Positions 17,277 through 25,303 of a stretch of 64,000 nucleotides of DNA are shown piece by piece. A program made the position numbers and the translations under genes. The notes under the pieces were generated by a model. The model was given only the letters and a program-made list of their open reading frames with translations, did no database searches and was not told the DNA's origin. Position 1 is the stretch's first letter, and each line of letters starts with the position of its first letter. This DNA comes from Natronosalvus hydrolyticus (GTDB lineage: Archaea; Halobacteriota; Halobacteria; Halobacteriales; Natrialbaceae), in contig JAOPJZ010000015.1 in assembly GCA_025517525.1 (NCBI GenBank), positions 26,598-90,597 of the forward strand, given 5' to 3'.

Positions 17277-18647
17277 TTAGTCGTCTGCAGCCGGTACTTC
17301 GGCTTCCGTTTCAGCCGCCCGCTCGAGATCCTCGAGGTACTCGTCGGCGTCGATGGCGGCTTTCGAGCCCATCCCGGCGGCCGTGACGGCCTGCTGGTAG
17401 TGGAAGTCGACGACGTCGCCAGCGCCGAAGATGCCGTCGACGTCGGTTTCGGTCTGGCCGCCGGCGTCGCCGCCTTTGGTGCGAAGGTAGCCCTCGTCGT
17501 CGGTCACGACGCCGGTGCCCTCGAGGTAGCCGGTGTTCGGGGTATGGCCGATGGCGAAGAAGACCGCGCCGACGTCGAAGTCGAACTCCTCGGTGTCGGG
17601 GTCCTCGAGGCGGTCGGTCGGGTGCCCCTGCTCGTTTCGGACCATGGTGACGTGATCGACGCCGCCTTCCTGGGAGCCGTGAATCTCGATTACTTCGGTG
17701 TTTTTCATGATCTCGATGTTGCCCTCCTCGACGTGTTCGTGGACGCGGTCGATCCAGTAGTCTTCGGCGCGGAACTCCTCGCGTCGGTGGGCGATGTAGA
17801 CGGTGTCGGCGAACTTGGTGAGGAAAGAGGCCTCTTCCATAGCGGCGTCGCCACCGCCGACGACGAGCATGTCTTCGTCGCGGAAGAACGCCCCGTCACA
17901 GGTCGCACATGTCGAGAGACCGTAGCCCATGAGTTCGTCCTCGCCGGGGATACCGAGCGTGCGGGCGCTGGCTCCCGAGGCCGCGATGACCGCGTCGGCA
18001 GTGTAGACGTCGCCGTTGGTCAACTCCACGCAAAACGACCGTTCGGACGCGCCGACGTCTCGAGCGTCGGCCGGTGAAACCGAGTCGCTGTCGCCGATGC
18101 GTTCGACGGAGTCGACGATACCGTTTTTCAGCTCCGCGCCGAACTGTTTGGCCTGGGCTTTCATGTTGTTCACCAGTTCGGGGCCGCTGATGCCCTCGGG
18201 GAAGCCCGGGTAGTTGGCGACGTCGGTCGTCAACGTGAGTTGGCCGCCGGGTTCGTCACCTTCGATCACCAGTGGCTCGTTGTTCGATCGGCCGGCGTAA
18301 ATCGCGGCGGTAAGACCGGCGATACCGGTTCCGGCGATGAGCAGTTTCCGGTGTTCGACGATGTCACAGTCGCGTTCGGTGGCGATGCCCAGTTTCTCGT
18401 CGAGTTCACCCGTCTCGTCGAGGGCGCTGGTGTCGTCCCAGCCGCCGATGAGTTCGTCGTCGATGAACACTTCGGGGGCGGTTTTGCGACCGTCGGCGCG
18501 CTCGACCATCTCCTCGAACAGCTTGTCGTCGCCAGTGACGTTGTAGGTCTCGTACTCGACTCCCTTCGCGTCGAAGAGGTCTTTGGCCTTCTCACAGTAC
18601 GGACAGTTCGTCTTGGTATAGATTTCGACTCGAGGCTGCTCGCTCAT
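17277..18647 (-). CDS. trxB: Glutaredoxin-thioredoxin reductase fusion flavoprotein
   Basis: A 456-residue cytosolic redox enzyme. Residues 1-90 are a glutaredoxin domain with the active site CPYC at 15-18 and the cis-Pro in TAPEVFID. Residues 100-456 are a low-molecular-weight thioredoxin reductase: FAD motif GTGIAG at 106-111, redox pair CATC at 247-250, NAD(P)H motif GGGDAA at 264-269, and HRR near 289, usual for NADPH use. A second FAD motif, GIFGAGDVVD, is near the C terminus. The fused glutaredoxin could take electrons directly from the reductase CATC. The ATG at 18647 gives MSEQPRVEIY; another ATG two codons upstream is possible. The gene stands alone between inverted repeats. Confidence 0.93.
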   Translation of the reverse strand: MSEQPRVEIYTKTNCPYCEKAKDLFDAKGVEYETYNVTGDDKLFEEMVERADGRKTAPEVFIDDELIGGWDDTSALDETGELDEKLGIATERDCDIVEHRKLLIAGTGIAGLTAAIYAGRSNNEPLVIEGDEPGGQLTLTTDVANYPGFPEGISGPELVNNMKAQAKQFGAELKNGIVDSVERIGDSDSVSPADARDVGASERSFCVELTNGDVYTADAVIAASGASARTLGIPGEDELMGYGLSTCATCDGAFFRDEDMLVVGGGDAAMEEASFLTKFADTVYIAHRREEFRAEDYWIDRVHEHVEEGNIEIMKNTEVIEIHGSQEGGVDHVTMVRNEQGHPTDRLEDPDTEEFDFDVGAVFFAIGHTPNTGYLEGTGVVTDDEGYLRTKGGDAGGQTETDVDGIFGAGDVVDFHYQQAVTAAGMGSKAAIDADEYLEDLERAAETEAEVPAADD

Positions 18648-18733
18648 AGCCAAGTGTACGGAAACGCGGGGTAAACGCCTTGCGTTCTCAGCGGGTGTGA
18701 ATGGTTGGCTTCGTTCGGGTCTTCGATTTGGTC

Positions 18734-18856
18734 ACGATGAGGTGTCGACCTTACTCGAGTCACCGTGTTCGACGAACAGTTCGCGGTCCTGGAATGCCGT
18801 CTCGATACCTTCGTCCTCGAGATAGGACTCCGGGAAAGTTATTGAGGAACTCATAT
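18734..18856 (-). CDS. Possible small ORF upstream of trxB
   Basis: A 40-residue ORF beginning MSSSITFPESYLEDEGIETA, with G/C-rich third positions like real genes here. It is acidic, soluble and not recognised. The start is chosen as the second ATG of the frame; no clear promoter is at leaderless distance. It may be the remnant of a longer gene, since the surrounding 500 bases are full of repeats. Confidence 0.3.
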
Positions 18857-18927
18857 CATGAGCATGTCGGAGAGATACTCCTGGCCCTGTTCCGTCGCAC
18901 CTGTTGCTCAAAAACATTTATGAGGCA

Positions 18928-19013
18928 CTATAGTAGCCAGTGAAAGTCATTGTACACCCTATCACAAGACAGTATCGCGATAGGCGTGTAAATCGTTTCA
19001 CTGGCTACTATAG
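18928..19013 (-). repeat. 86-bp palindromic element, copy 1
   Basis: Perfect 18-base terminal inverted repeats CTATAGTAGCCAGTGAAA (18928-18945 and its complement at 18996-19013) enclose about 50 bases that include CTATCGCGAT. A diverged second copy lies at 45031-45119 in the opposite orientation. No ORF is inside; it looks like a miniature inverted-repeat element or a structured repeat. Confidence 0.7.
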
Positions 19014-19057
19014 CTCGAGGACGGTCGCTCGCTTTGCTGTCGGGACGAGGGTCTGTC

Positions 19058-19142
19058 TCAGACGGTTTGCTGTAACTTTTTTCCGGTGATTGCCCATACC
19101 GGGTCGGCAATCACCGGTAAGAGACTATAGTAAACCGTATCA
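19058..19142 (-). repeat. 85-bp palindromic repeat, copy B
   Basis: This is the reverse-oriented partner of 16919-17003, with the internal palindrome GGTGATTGCC (19085-19094) and GGCAATCACC (19106-19115). It lies directly before the DUF357 gene, so any activity of the repeat could affect that promoter. Confidence 0.7.
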
Positions 19143-19182
19143 GTGACGACGCACTTACGTCGGCCCGCGAGTCAGTGCCCGT

Positions 19183-19467
19183 ATGGCTGCAGACCTCGAG
19201 GAGAAGACCGAACGGTACGGGCGATTGCTTACAGAGGCACTCGAGGCGGCCGATATCGCGCCGCCTGCGGGTACACCGATGGCTGAGGCTGCCGAGGAGT
19301 GTTACGAGATGGCTGCCTCCTATCTCGAGGATGGTCGCCATTTCGAGGCCGAAGACGATCTGGTCAACGGACTGGCGGCGTTTTCCTACGGCCACGCCTG
19401 GCTCGATGCGGGCGCTCGAGTGGGACTCTTCGACGTTCCAGAAGAGGGTCACCTTTTTACCGTTTAA
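19183..19467 (+). CDS. DUF357 family protein
   Basis: A 94-residue helical cytosolic protein. The second half carries the DUF357 signature: SYLEDGRHFEAEDDLVNGLAAFSYGHAWLDAG. The family is archaeal and its function is unknown. The start at 19183 (MAADLEEKTERYG) is the only good one. The repeat copy B ends about 40 bases upstream. The next gene, tfb, is preceded by its own AT-rich promoter, so the two are probably separate units. Confidence 0.85.
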   Translation: MAADLEEKTERYGRLLTEALEAADIAPPAGTPMAEAAEECYEMAASYLEDGRHFEAEDDLVNGLAAFSYGHAWLDAGARVGLFDVPEEGHLFTV

Positions 19468-19532
19468 GCGAGCTTTCTCCTTGACAATTAATCATTTTAT
19501 AACCGATGTGTACATAACTGTTTCGCAGACTC

Positions 19533-19560
19533 TTTATAAAGCAGGCGAAAACTTTAAGTA
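19533..19560 (+). promoter_or_regulatory. Promoter region of tfb
   Basis: Two TATA-like boxes occur, TTTATAAAG (19533-19541) and CTTTAAGTA (19552-19560). The second is preceded by GAAA, a BRE-like purine element. Starts 25 bases on would give a leader of about 70-90 bases. The region 19480-19580 is strikingly AT-rich. Confidence 0.5.
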
Positions 19561-19651
19561 CTTTTCGCCCTTACTCTTTGTTAGCCGAGGCGACCGGGCA
19601 TATTTTCTGGTTTACCCACCCGGGAGCCCCGAGTAACCAACCCGTGATACC

Positions 19652-20617
19652 ATGACAGATACGAAAATTCAGACCTATAGTGGCGAGACGCAGCAAGAAA
19701 AACAGACGGAGACGAGCGAAGAGGAGCAGTGCCCGGAGTGTGGCGGCCGCCTGGTCTCCGACAGCGAGCACGCCGAGACCGTCTGCGACCAGTGTGGACT
19801 GGTCGTCGAGGAAGATGCGATCGATCGCGGTCCGGAGTGGCGTGCGTTCGATAGCGCTGAGAAAGACCAGAAGTCCCGCGTTGGCGCGCCGACGACGAAG
19901 ATGATGCACGACCACGGCCTCTCGACGAACATCGGCTGGCAGGACAAAGACGCCTACGGCCGGGCGCTCTCGAGCCGACAGCGCCAGAAGATGCAGCGCC
20001 TTCGCACCTGGAACGAGCGCTTCCGAACGCGTGACAGCAAAGAGCGCAACCTGAAACAGGCGCTCGGCGAGATCGACCGCATGGCCTCTGCGATGGGGCT
20101 GCCTGAGAACGTCCGTGAAACGGCCAGCGTGATCTATCGACGCGCACTCGACGAGGACCTGCTCCCGGGTCGTTCGATCGAGGGTGTCGCGACGGCAGCG
20201 CTGTACGCCGCTGCTCGTCAGGCTGGCACGCCGCGCAGCCTCGACGAAATTTCGGCCGTGAGCCGTGTCGACCGGATGGAACTCACCCGGACCTACCGTT
20301 ACATCGTCCGCCAGCTCAACCTCGAGATCAAGCCGGCCGACCCAGAGAGCTACGTGCCGCGGTTCATCAGCGACCTCGACCTTTCGGACGAGACCGAGCG
20401 TCGTGCTCGTGACCTGCTGGGGTCGGCTCGTGAGAAGGGCGTCCACAGCGGCAAATCGCCGGTCGGCCTCGCGGCCGCCTCGGTGTACGCCGCCGCGCTG
20501 TTGACCAACGAGAAGGTCACCCAGAACGACGTTAGCGAGGTCGCGAGCATCTCCGAAGTGACGATCCGAAACCGCTACAAGGAGTTGCTCGAGGCCAGCG
20601 ACACGATGACGGCCTGA
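19652..20617 (+). CDS. tfb: Transcription initiation factor IIB (TFB)
   Basis: A 321-residue general transcription factor that binds the TBP-DNA complex and BRE and recruits RNA polymerase. The N-terminal zinc ribbon uses C27, C30, C45 and C48 (CPEC, CDQC). The B-finger/linker region follows with GPEWRAFDSAEKDQKSRVGAP. Two cyclin-fold repeats occupy about residues 115-205 and 215-310, with SIEGVATAALYAAARQAG in the first and SPVGLAAASVYAAALLTN in the second. A helix-turn-helix-like ISEVTIRNRYKEL is near the end. Haloarchaea carry several tfb paralogues, and which one this is cannot be told here. Confidence 0.96.
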   Translation: MTDTKIQTYSGETQQEKQTETSEEEQCPECGGRLVSDSEHAETVCDQCGLVVEEDAIDRGPEWRAFDSAEKDQKSRVGAPTTKMMHDHGLSTNIGWQDKDAYGRALSSRQRQKMQRLRTWNERFRTRDSKERNLKQALGEIDRMASAMGLPENVRETASVIYRRALDEDLLPGRSIEGVATAALYAAARQAGTPRSLDEISAVSRVDRMELTRTYRYIVRQLNLEIKPADPESYVPRFISDLDLSDETERRARDLLGSAREKGVHSGKSPVGLAAASVYAAALLTNEKVTQNDVSEVASISEVTIRNRYKELLEASDTMTA

Positions 20618-20690
20618 TCACGGCCAGTTGCGTTGGGGTGACCGCGCGAACGCGGCAACGTTTTTGACGGTGGGTGTGTAAAAAAGTGGC

Positions 20691-20870
20691 ATGGTCGAGA
20701 CGACCGTTCAATTGTTGTGTCCTGAGTGTACGAAAGAGTGGCAAGTGACGCCCGACGAGTTGCCCGAAACCACGGCGATGTTTCATTGCCCCAACTGTCA
20801 CGCCTCGAGGCGTATGTCCGAGTTTACGCGAACCGATCGCGATCTGCGAACGCTGAAACAACTTGGCTAA
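20691..20870 (+). CDS. Small zinc-ribbon protein
   Basis: A 59-residue protein with two Cys pairs, LLCPEC near residues 9-12 and FHCPNCH near 32-36, forming a zinc ribbon. The C-terminal segment SRRMSEFTRTDRDLRTLKQLG is helical. The ATG at 20691 is followed by MVETTVQLL, a start shared by small haloarchaeal zinc-ribbon proteins. A T-rich ACGTTTTTGACG lies about 30 bases upstream. It follows tfb by about 70 bases on the same strand. Binding of nucleic acid or of a protein partner is possible; function unknown. Confidence 0.8.
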   Translation: MVETTVQLLCPECTKEWQVTPDELPETTAMFHCPNCHASRRMSEFTRTDRDLRTLKQLG

Positions 20871-21135
20871 TCGTTTCAGTTGAATCGGCTTCGTTCTGGA
20901 ACAGTTCAAGTTGCACTTGTTCGACGTGGATTGTTAGTAGTATGCCAACAGGTATCTGTACGGATAGCGTATATGGCGAGTAATCTCGAGTTGGTCCCGC
21001 AGCCTGCCTCCGATTACGCTAACTATCAAAAAATAATTAACTTTACCCGTACCTGAACATGACTGATTTTTTCACACGAGAACCGTGTTAACGAGACTCA
21101 AGATAATAATATAACCCTGCAGCGGTTAGCAATTC

Positions 21136-21378
21136 ATGGTTATGAAGAAACAAGAGCTCATTCACCTTCACGGCCTTCTTGCCGAGGTATCGAACCAGTG
21201 TGCCAAATGGAACGACTGTCCTGTAGCTCTCGACGAATACGAGTCACTCGGTATTCGGCCGACATCAATTCACAAATCGAAAACTGATCACAAAGCTGCA
21301 GTTTTTGCACTTGCTGGGGGAATTACGGACTCGATGCGGGAGGGGGAAGCCGAAGCAGTTCCCGCAACTGCCGACTGA
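21136..21378 (+). CDS. UPF0058 family protein
   Basis: An 80-residue cytosolic protein with the UPF0058 signature KKQELIHLHGLLAEVSNQC and RPTSIHKSKTDHKAAVFALAGGI. The family is haloarchaeal, and conserved His and Cys residues hint at metal binding. A strong AT-rich TATA region (ATAATAATATAAC, about 21102-21114) is centred 26 bases before the ATG at 21136, so the mRNA is probably leaderless from that ATG. Many annotations would start two codons later at 21142 (MKKQEL). The preceding 265 bases hold no gene that I can support. Confidence 0.85.
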   Translation: MVMKKQELIHLHGLLAEVSNQCAKWNDCPVALDEYESLGIRPTSIHKSKTDHKAAVFALAGGITDSMREGEAEAVPATAD

Positions 21379-21600
21379 GATTTACGACGCACTCCCACGA
21401 CACACTCACTGCTGAGTGATATCGCTCTTCATCTCCATCTATTGTCGTTCTCGACTGACAACCGCCGAGATTCTTGCTCGAGACAGCGTCAGCTGATCGA
21501 AACACGGTGTAGGATCTACCTATTACGCTCAAAACTAACTGATAATAACGGTATAGATAGATCCTGACGACCTTTCTGCCTCGTCGCCGTGGACGATTCA

Positions 21601-22143
21601 CTCGAGGAGGTCTTCGAACTCGGGGAGCACGTCGTCGTCGTCGTCTTCGTCAGTCGTCTCTGACTCGCTGTCAGCCGCCTCGTCACTCGAGGCGTCGTCA
21701 TCGGCCGATTGGTCGTCTTCGTCGTCTTCAGCTTCCGCGTCGTCTTCGTCGTCTTCAGCTTCCGCGTCGTCTTCGTCGTCTTCAGCTTCCGCGTCGTCTT
21801 CGTCGTCGTCTTCGATAATCTCGACGCTGAGTACCTCGAGTGGGATGTTCTGGAGGCGTTGGCCGATCTCTTTGCGGGCGATCCGAGAGGCGTGTTCTTC
21901 GCGTTCGACGTTGAACACGGTCATCTCGAGTTCGAGGGCGACGAGGGCTTCGTCGGCGGCGATAAAGGCGGGTGCCAACTCTTCGCCGCCCGGTGAGGTT
22001 CGCTCACCCATGTTGATTTCGACGTAGTTCAGGTCAGGGTTGAGCATCTCGCCAGTCTTTGAGATGGCGATGCGGATTGCCTCGTCCTCCGTCTCGACGT
22101 CGTACACCGGCACAGCAGCTTCGACGACAACCCTGCAGTGCAT
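21601..22143 (-). CDS. DUF555 (UPF0212) protein with acidic repeat tail
   Basis: A 180-residue cytosolic protein. Residues 1-115 are the DUF555 domain (MHCRVVVEAAVPVYDVETEDEAIRIAISKTGEMLNPDLNYVEI in the family, here read from the ATG at 22143). Two Cys pairs of some homologues are not present. Residues about 117-150 are made of a repeated acidic nine-residue unit, encoded by 27-base tandem repeats, and the rest of the tail is Asp/Glu/Ser rich. DUF555 is archaeal and of unknown role. The tail is likely disordered and its length may vary between strains. Confidence 0.8.
21712..21802. repeat. 27-bp coding tandem repeat
   Basis: Units start at 21712, 21739, 21766 and 21793 with near-perfect identity (GTCGTCTTCGTCG then TCTTCAGCTTCCGC). 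They encode the repeated Asp/Glu/Ala unit of the DUF555 tail and keep its frame. Confidence 0.8.
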
Positions 22144-22237
22144 AGGTAGGTATTGTGTCGCATATGCTATGAAGGTTCGCCTGCCAGCGGGGCGCGCCTT
22201 CGAAAGGCCCTTACTCGCGCTCGCTAACCTCCGGTCG

Positions 22238-23143
22238 ATGGAAACGGGTGTCATCTCGAGCGACGAATTCGTCGGCGGCTTCGACCTGTATCGAACCCTC
22301 GAGAGCGGACAGAGCTACCTCTGGACGCGAAGCGATGGGGCGATGTACACGGATCAACCGGCACCGAACGCCTGGTACGAAACGGTCGTCGACGGTGTCC
22401 CGATTCGGGTTCGCCAGCCCGACAGCACGAACGCCGACCTCGAGTGGCGAGCCGGTGAGGACGCCGTCCCGACGATTCGCCGCCTGCTCAGACTGGACGA
22501 CGACCTCGAGGCGATTGCAGCCGATGCACCTGACGACGCCTTGATTCAGGAGGCCTACGCGGCCCACGACGGGATGCGACTGGTCGAAGACCCCGCGTTC
22601 GGGACCCTCATCTCGTTTATTTGTTCGGCCCAGATGCGCGTCGGGCGGATTCACACGATGGTGTCGACGCTCGCAGGTGAATACGGCGAACCGTACACGC
22701 TCGAGGGCGACACGATCTACGCGTTCCCGACGCCGAAGGCGCTGGCGGCGGCGACCGAAGCCGACCTGCGGAATCTCAGCCTCGGCTATCGCGCGCCGTA
22801 CGTCGAACGAACCGCACGGATGGTCGCCGAGGGCGAGGCGCACCCGGACGAGGCTCGAGCCCTCGAGTACGAAGCCGCTCGCGAGCACCTGACGCAGTTC
22901 GTCGGCGTCGGCGACAAAGTAGCCGACTGCGTCCTGTTGTTCGCGCTGGGATTCGACGAAGCCGTTCCGCTCGACACCTGGATCAAATCCGCGATTGCGG
23001 AGTACTATCCCGACTGTGACCGGGGGAACTACGCCGACACCTCGAGGGCGATTCGCGAGCGTCTCGGGGGTCAGTACGCCGGCTACGCTCAGACCTATCT
23101 GTTCCACCATCTCCGGACGGGTGCGGTCGACTCGAGCGCCTGA
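22238..23143 (+). CDS. ogg: 8-oxoguanine DNA glycosylase/AP lyase (OGG1-like)
   Basis: A 301-residue base-excision repair enzyme. The HhH-GPD signature FVGVGDKVADCVLLFALGFDEAVPLDTW contains the nucleophilic K227 and the catalytic D246. The N-terminal beta domain contains LESGQSYLWTR and the helical part contains FGTLISFICSAQMRVGRI, both typical of OGG1. The enzyme removes 8-oxoguanine opposite C and nicks the abasic site. The ATG at 22238 (METGVISS) is preferred. An earlier in-frame ATG at 22169 would add a basic, atypical stretch and overlap the promoter region of the divergent DUF555 gene. Confidence 0.9.
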   Translation: METGVISSDEFVGGFDLYRTLESGQSYLWTRSDGAMYTDQPAPNAWYETVVDGVPIRVRQPDSTNADLEWRAGEDAVPTIRRLLRLDDDLEAIAADAPDDALIQEAYAAHDGMRLVEDPAFGTLISFICSAQMRVGRIHTMVSTLAGEYGEPYTLEGDTIYAFPTPKALAAATEADLRNLSLGYRAPYVERTARMVAEGEAHPDEARALEYEAAREHLTQFVGVGDKVADCVLLFALGFDEAVPLDTWIKSAIAEYYPDCDRGNYADTSRAIRERLGGQYAGYAQTYLFHHLRTGAVDSSA

Positions 23144-23179
23144 CAAACTTTTTTGCCCGCTGCGACAGTCCGTTCTCCC

Positions 23180-23467
23180 ATGACCGAAACCGACGAACGA
23201 ATCCGCGCACACGTCTTCGTCTCCGGAAACGTACAGGGCGTGTTTTATCGTGCGACGACTCGAGACACCGCATCGGAACACGGTGTCGACGGCTGGGTGC
23301 AAAACCTCGAGGACGGCCGCGTCGAGGCGGTGTTCGAGGGCGAGCCTGACAGCGTCGAGGCGATGATAGAGTGGTGCCACGAGGGGTCGCCTGCGGCGAA
23401 CGTCGAAGACGTCGAGGTAACCATGGAGGAGCCGACTGGGCTCTCCGGATTCGAGGTTCGGTACTGA
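23180..23467 (+). CDS. acyP: Acylphosphatase
   Basis: A 95-residue small enzyme that hydrolyses acyl phosphates such as acetyl phosphate. The signature VSGNVQGVFYR ends with the phosphate-binding R24, and the catalytic N42 is in GWVQNLEDGRVEAVFEG. The start at 23180 (MTETDERIRAHVFV) fits the family length. It follows the glycosylase gene by 36 bases on the same strand and may be cotranscribed. Confidence 0.93.
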   Translation: MTETDERIRAHVFVSGNVQGVFYRATTRDTASEHGVDGWVQNLEDGRVEAVFEGEPDSVEAMIEWCHEGSPAANVEDVEVTMEEPTGLSGFEVRY

Positions 23468-23558
23468 GTTTTGGCCTCAGAACTTAGCTACGATTTCTAT
23501 AGCAAATTGGTACCAATACAATACCGTGGGGAATGCTGTCGCTATCCTCACTCGAGTG

Positions 23559-23670
23559 TGCTGTGCCTCGAGCGGTATCGCCATCGAGCGTGCTGTGCCT
23601 CGAGCGGTATCGCCATCGAGCGTGCTGTGCCTCGAGCGGTATCGCCATCGAGCGTGCTGTGCCTCGAGAT
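23559..23670 (+). repeat. 32-bp tandem repeat array
   Basis: Units start at 23559, 23591, 23623 and 23655 (TGCTGTGCCTCGAG then CGGTATCGCCATCGAGCG), giving three full copies and a partial fourth, with almost no divergence. There are no spacers, so it is not CRISPR. It lies in the 348-base gap between acyP and the NAD(P)HX gene, which otherwise holds no gene. Confidence 0.85.
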
Positions 23671-23815
23671 TCGTTGCTGTCCTCCTCGTATTGTCTCCCG
23701 AGGAGATACACCCTCCTCGAGTGACGCCTCCTTCGATCTCACGTCAGCACCGAGGACCCGACGATTACCGGCGATACCCGGAATCTTCAACGGGCCGGCA
23801 GCCGAAGCGAGGGGT

Positions 23816-25303
23816 ATGATCACCGGCAGACGGATGGCCGCCGTCGACCAGAACGCCGCGGCCCTCGGCGTCACCCAGAAACAGCTCATGGAATCGAGCG
23901 GGCACGCCGTCGCCCGTGCGGTCGAACGCCTGCTCGAGGACGAAGGAGGCAGTCACCTCGAGGACGATAGTAGCGACCCCGATGCCCGGGATTCCAGCGA
24001 TCCGCCGCGCGTCTGTATCGTCGCCGGCCGCGGCAACAACGGCGGTGACGCCTTCGTCGCCGCCCGCTTTCTCGAGGCCTACGACGTTACGACGGTGCTG
24101 GTCGGTCGAGCGGATGCCATCGGGACACAGATTGCCCGCGAGAACTGGGCTGCCCTCGAAGCCGCTGAGCACGACCTGCGAGAAATTCGGGACTCTCGAG
24201 ACGTATCGCTGCCGGCGTGTGACCTCGTCGTCGATGCCATGCTCGGCACGGGCATCACCGGAGACCTTCGCGAACCCGCGGCGTCGATGGCCGCCGAGAT
24301 CAACGCCGTGGACGCCCCGGTCTTGAGTGTCGACGTCCCGTCGGGGTTCGACGCCGACGGCGGCGACCACGCCACGAACGGCGTCGAGGCCGACCATGTC
24401 GTTACCTTCCACGACACCAAACCGGGGCTCGAGGCGCTGTCGGCCTCGCTCGAGGTCGTCGATATCGGCATACCGGCGGCCGCAGGGCGCTTCGTCGGCC
24501 CCGGTGACTGCCGACTGGCACGTCCCGAGGCTCGAACCGGTCGTGCGTTCGTGGTCGGCGGTGGTCCCTACACTGGTGCGCCGGCGCTGGCTGCCCTCGC
24601 AGCCCTTCGAACGGGGATGGAACTCTCCTTCGTGGCGGCCCCGAGTGCGGTCGCCGGCGAGATCGCGAGCTACAGCCAGGACCTGATCGTCCAGCCCTAC
24701 GACGGCGATGTCCTTACCCCAGAGGAGGTGCCTGACCTCGTCGAGACGGCCGAACGCTACGACGACGTCGTGACGCTCGGTCCCGGACTTGGCACGGCCG
24801 ATGCGACGCTCGAGGCCGTTGGCACGTTCCTTGAGGACTACACCGGTCCGGCCGTCGTCGACGCGGATGCGCTGGCAGTCGTCCCGGATCTCGAAACCGA
24901 CGCCACGCTCGTCTGTACGCCCAATACACGTGAACTCGAGCGGATGGGCGGCCCGGCGACCGACGAGCCACAGGCGGTCGCCGACGAGATCGAAGCCTTC
25001 GCCCGCGACCTCGGGCACGTCGTCCTGGTCAAGGGGGCCACGGACGTGATCACCGACGGGGAGACGACCAGACTGAACCGTAGCGGCACCCCGGCCATGG
25101 CCGTCGGCGGAACGGGGGATTTGCTCGCCGGGATTACGGCCGGCTTGCTCGAGCACACCGATGCGCTCGAGGCGGCCGCCGTCGGTGCCTACGTCAACGG
25201 ACGGGCCGGCGAGTCGGTCGCGGCCGACACCCACGTAGGATTGCTCGCGACGGACTTGCTCGAGGCGATTCCGCCAGCGCTATGGGGTGGTGACGATGAG
25301 TGA
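23816..25303 (+). CDS. nnrDE: Bifunctional NAD(P)H-hydrate epimerase / dehydratase
   Basis: A 495-residue metabolite-repair enzyme. Residues about 1-230 are the YjeF_N epimerase domain with GRGNNGGDAFVAARFL and VVDAMLGTGITGDLREP. Residues about 235-490 are the ribokinase-like dehydratase with VTLGPGLGTAD, CTPNTRELERM and GTGDLLAGITAGLL. Together they restore damaged NADHX and NADPHX to the normal cofactors. Between epimerase motifs near residues 42-60 there is an acidic Asp/Ser insertion typical of halophiles. The start at 23816 (MITGRRMAAVDQNA) fits the family; the longer frame covers the tandem repeats. The stop overlaps moaC. Confidence 0.93.
   Translation: MITGRRMAAVDQNAAALGVTQKQLMESSGHAVARAVERLLEDEGGSHLEDDSSDPDARDSSDPPRVCIVAGRGNNGGDAFVAARFLEAYDVTTVLVGRADAIGTQIARENWAALEAAEHDLREIRDSRDVSLPACDLVVDAMLGTGITGDLREPAASMAAEINAVDAPVLSVDVPSGFDADGGDHATNGVEADHVVTFHDTKPGLEALSASLEVVDIGIPAAAGRFVGPGDCRLARPEARTGRAFVVGGGPYTGAPALAALAALRTGMELSFVAAPSAVAGEIASYSQDLIVQPYDGDVLTPEEVPDLVETAERYDDVVTLGPGLGTADATLEAVGTFLEDYTGPAVVDADALAVVPDLETDATLVCTPNTRELERMGGPATDEPQAVADEIEAFARDLGHVVLVKGATDVITDGETTRLNRSGTPAMAVGGTGDLLAGITAGLLEHTDALEAAAVGAYVNGRAGESVAADTHVGLLATDLLEAIPPALWGGDDE

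Noticed and set aside
23559..23670. Possible CRISPR array
   Set aside because: Units are contiguous without spacers, and there are no cas genes in the window.
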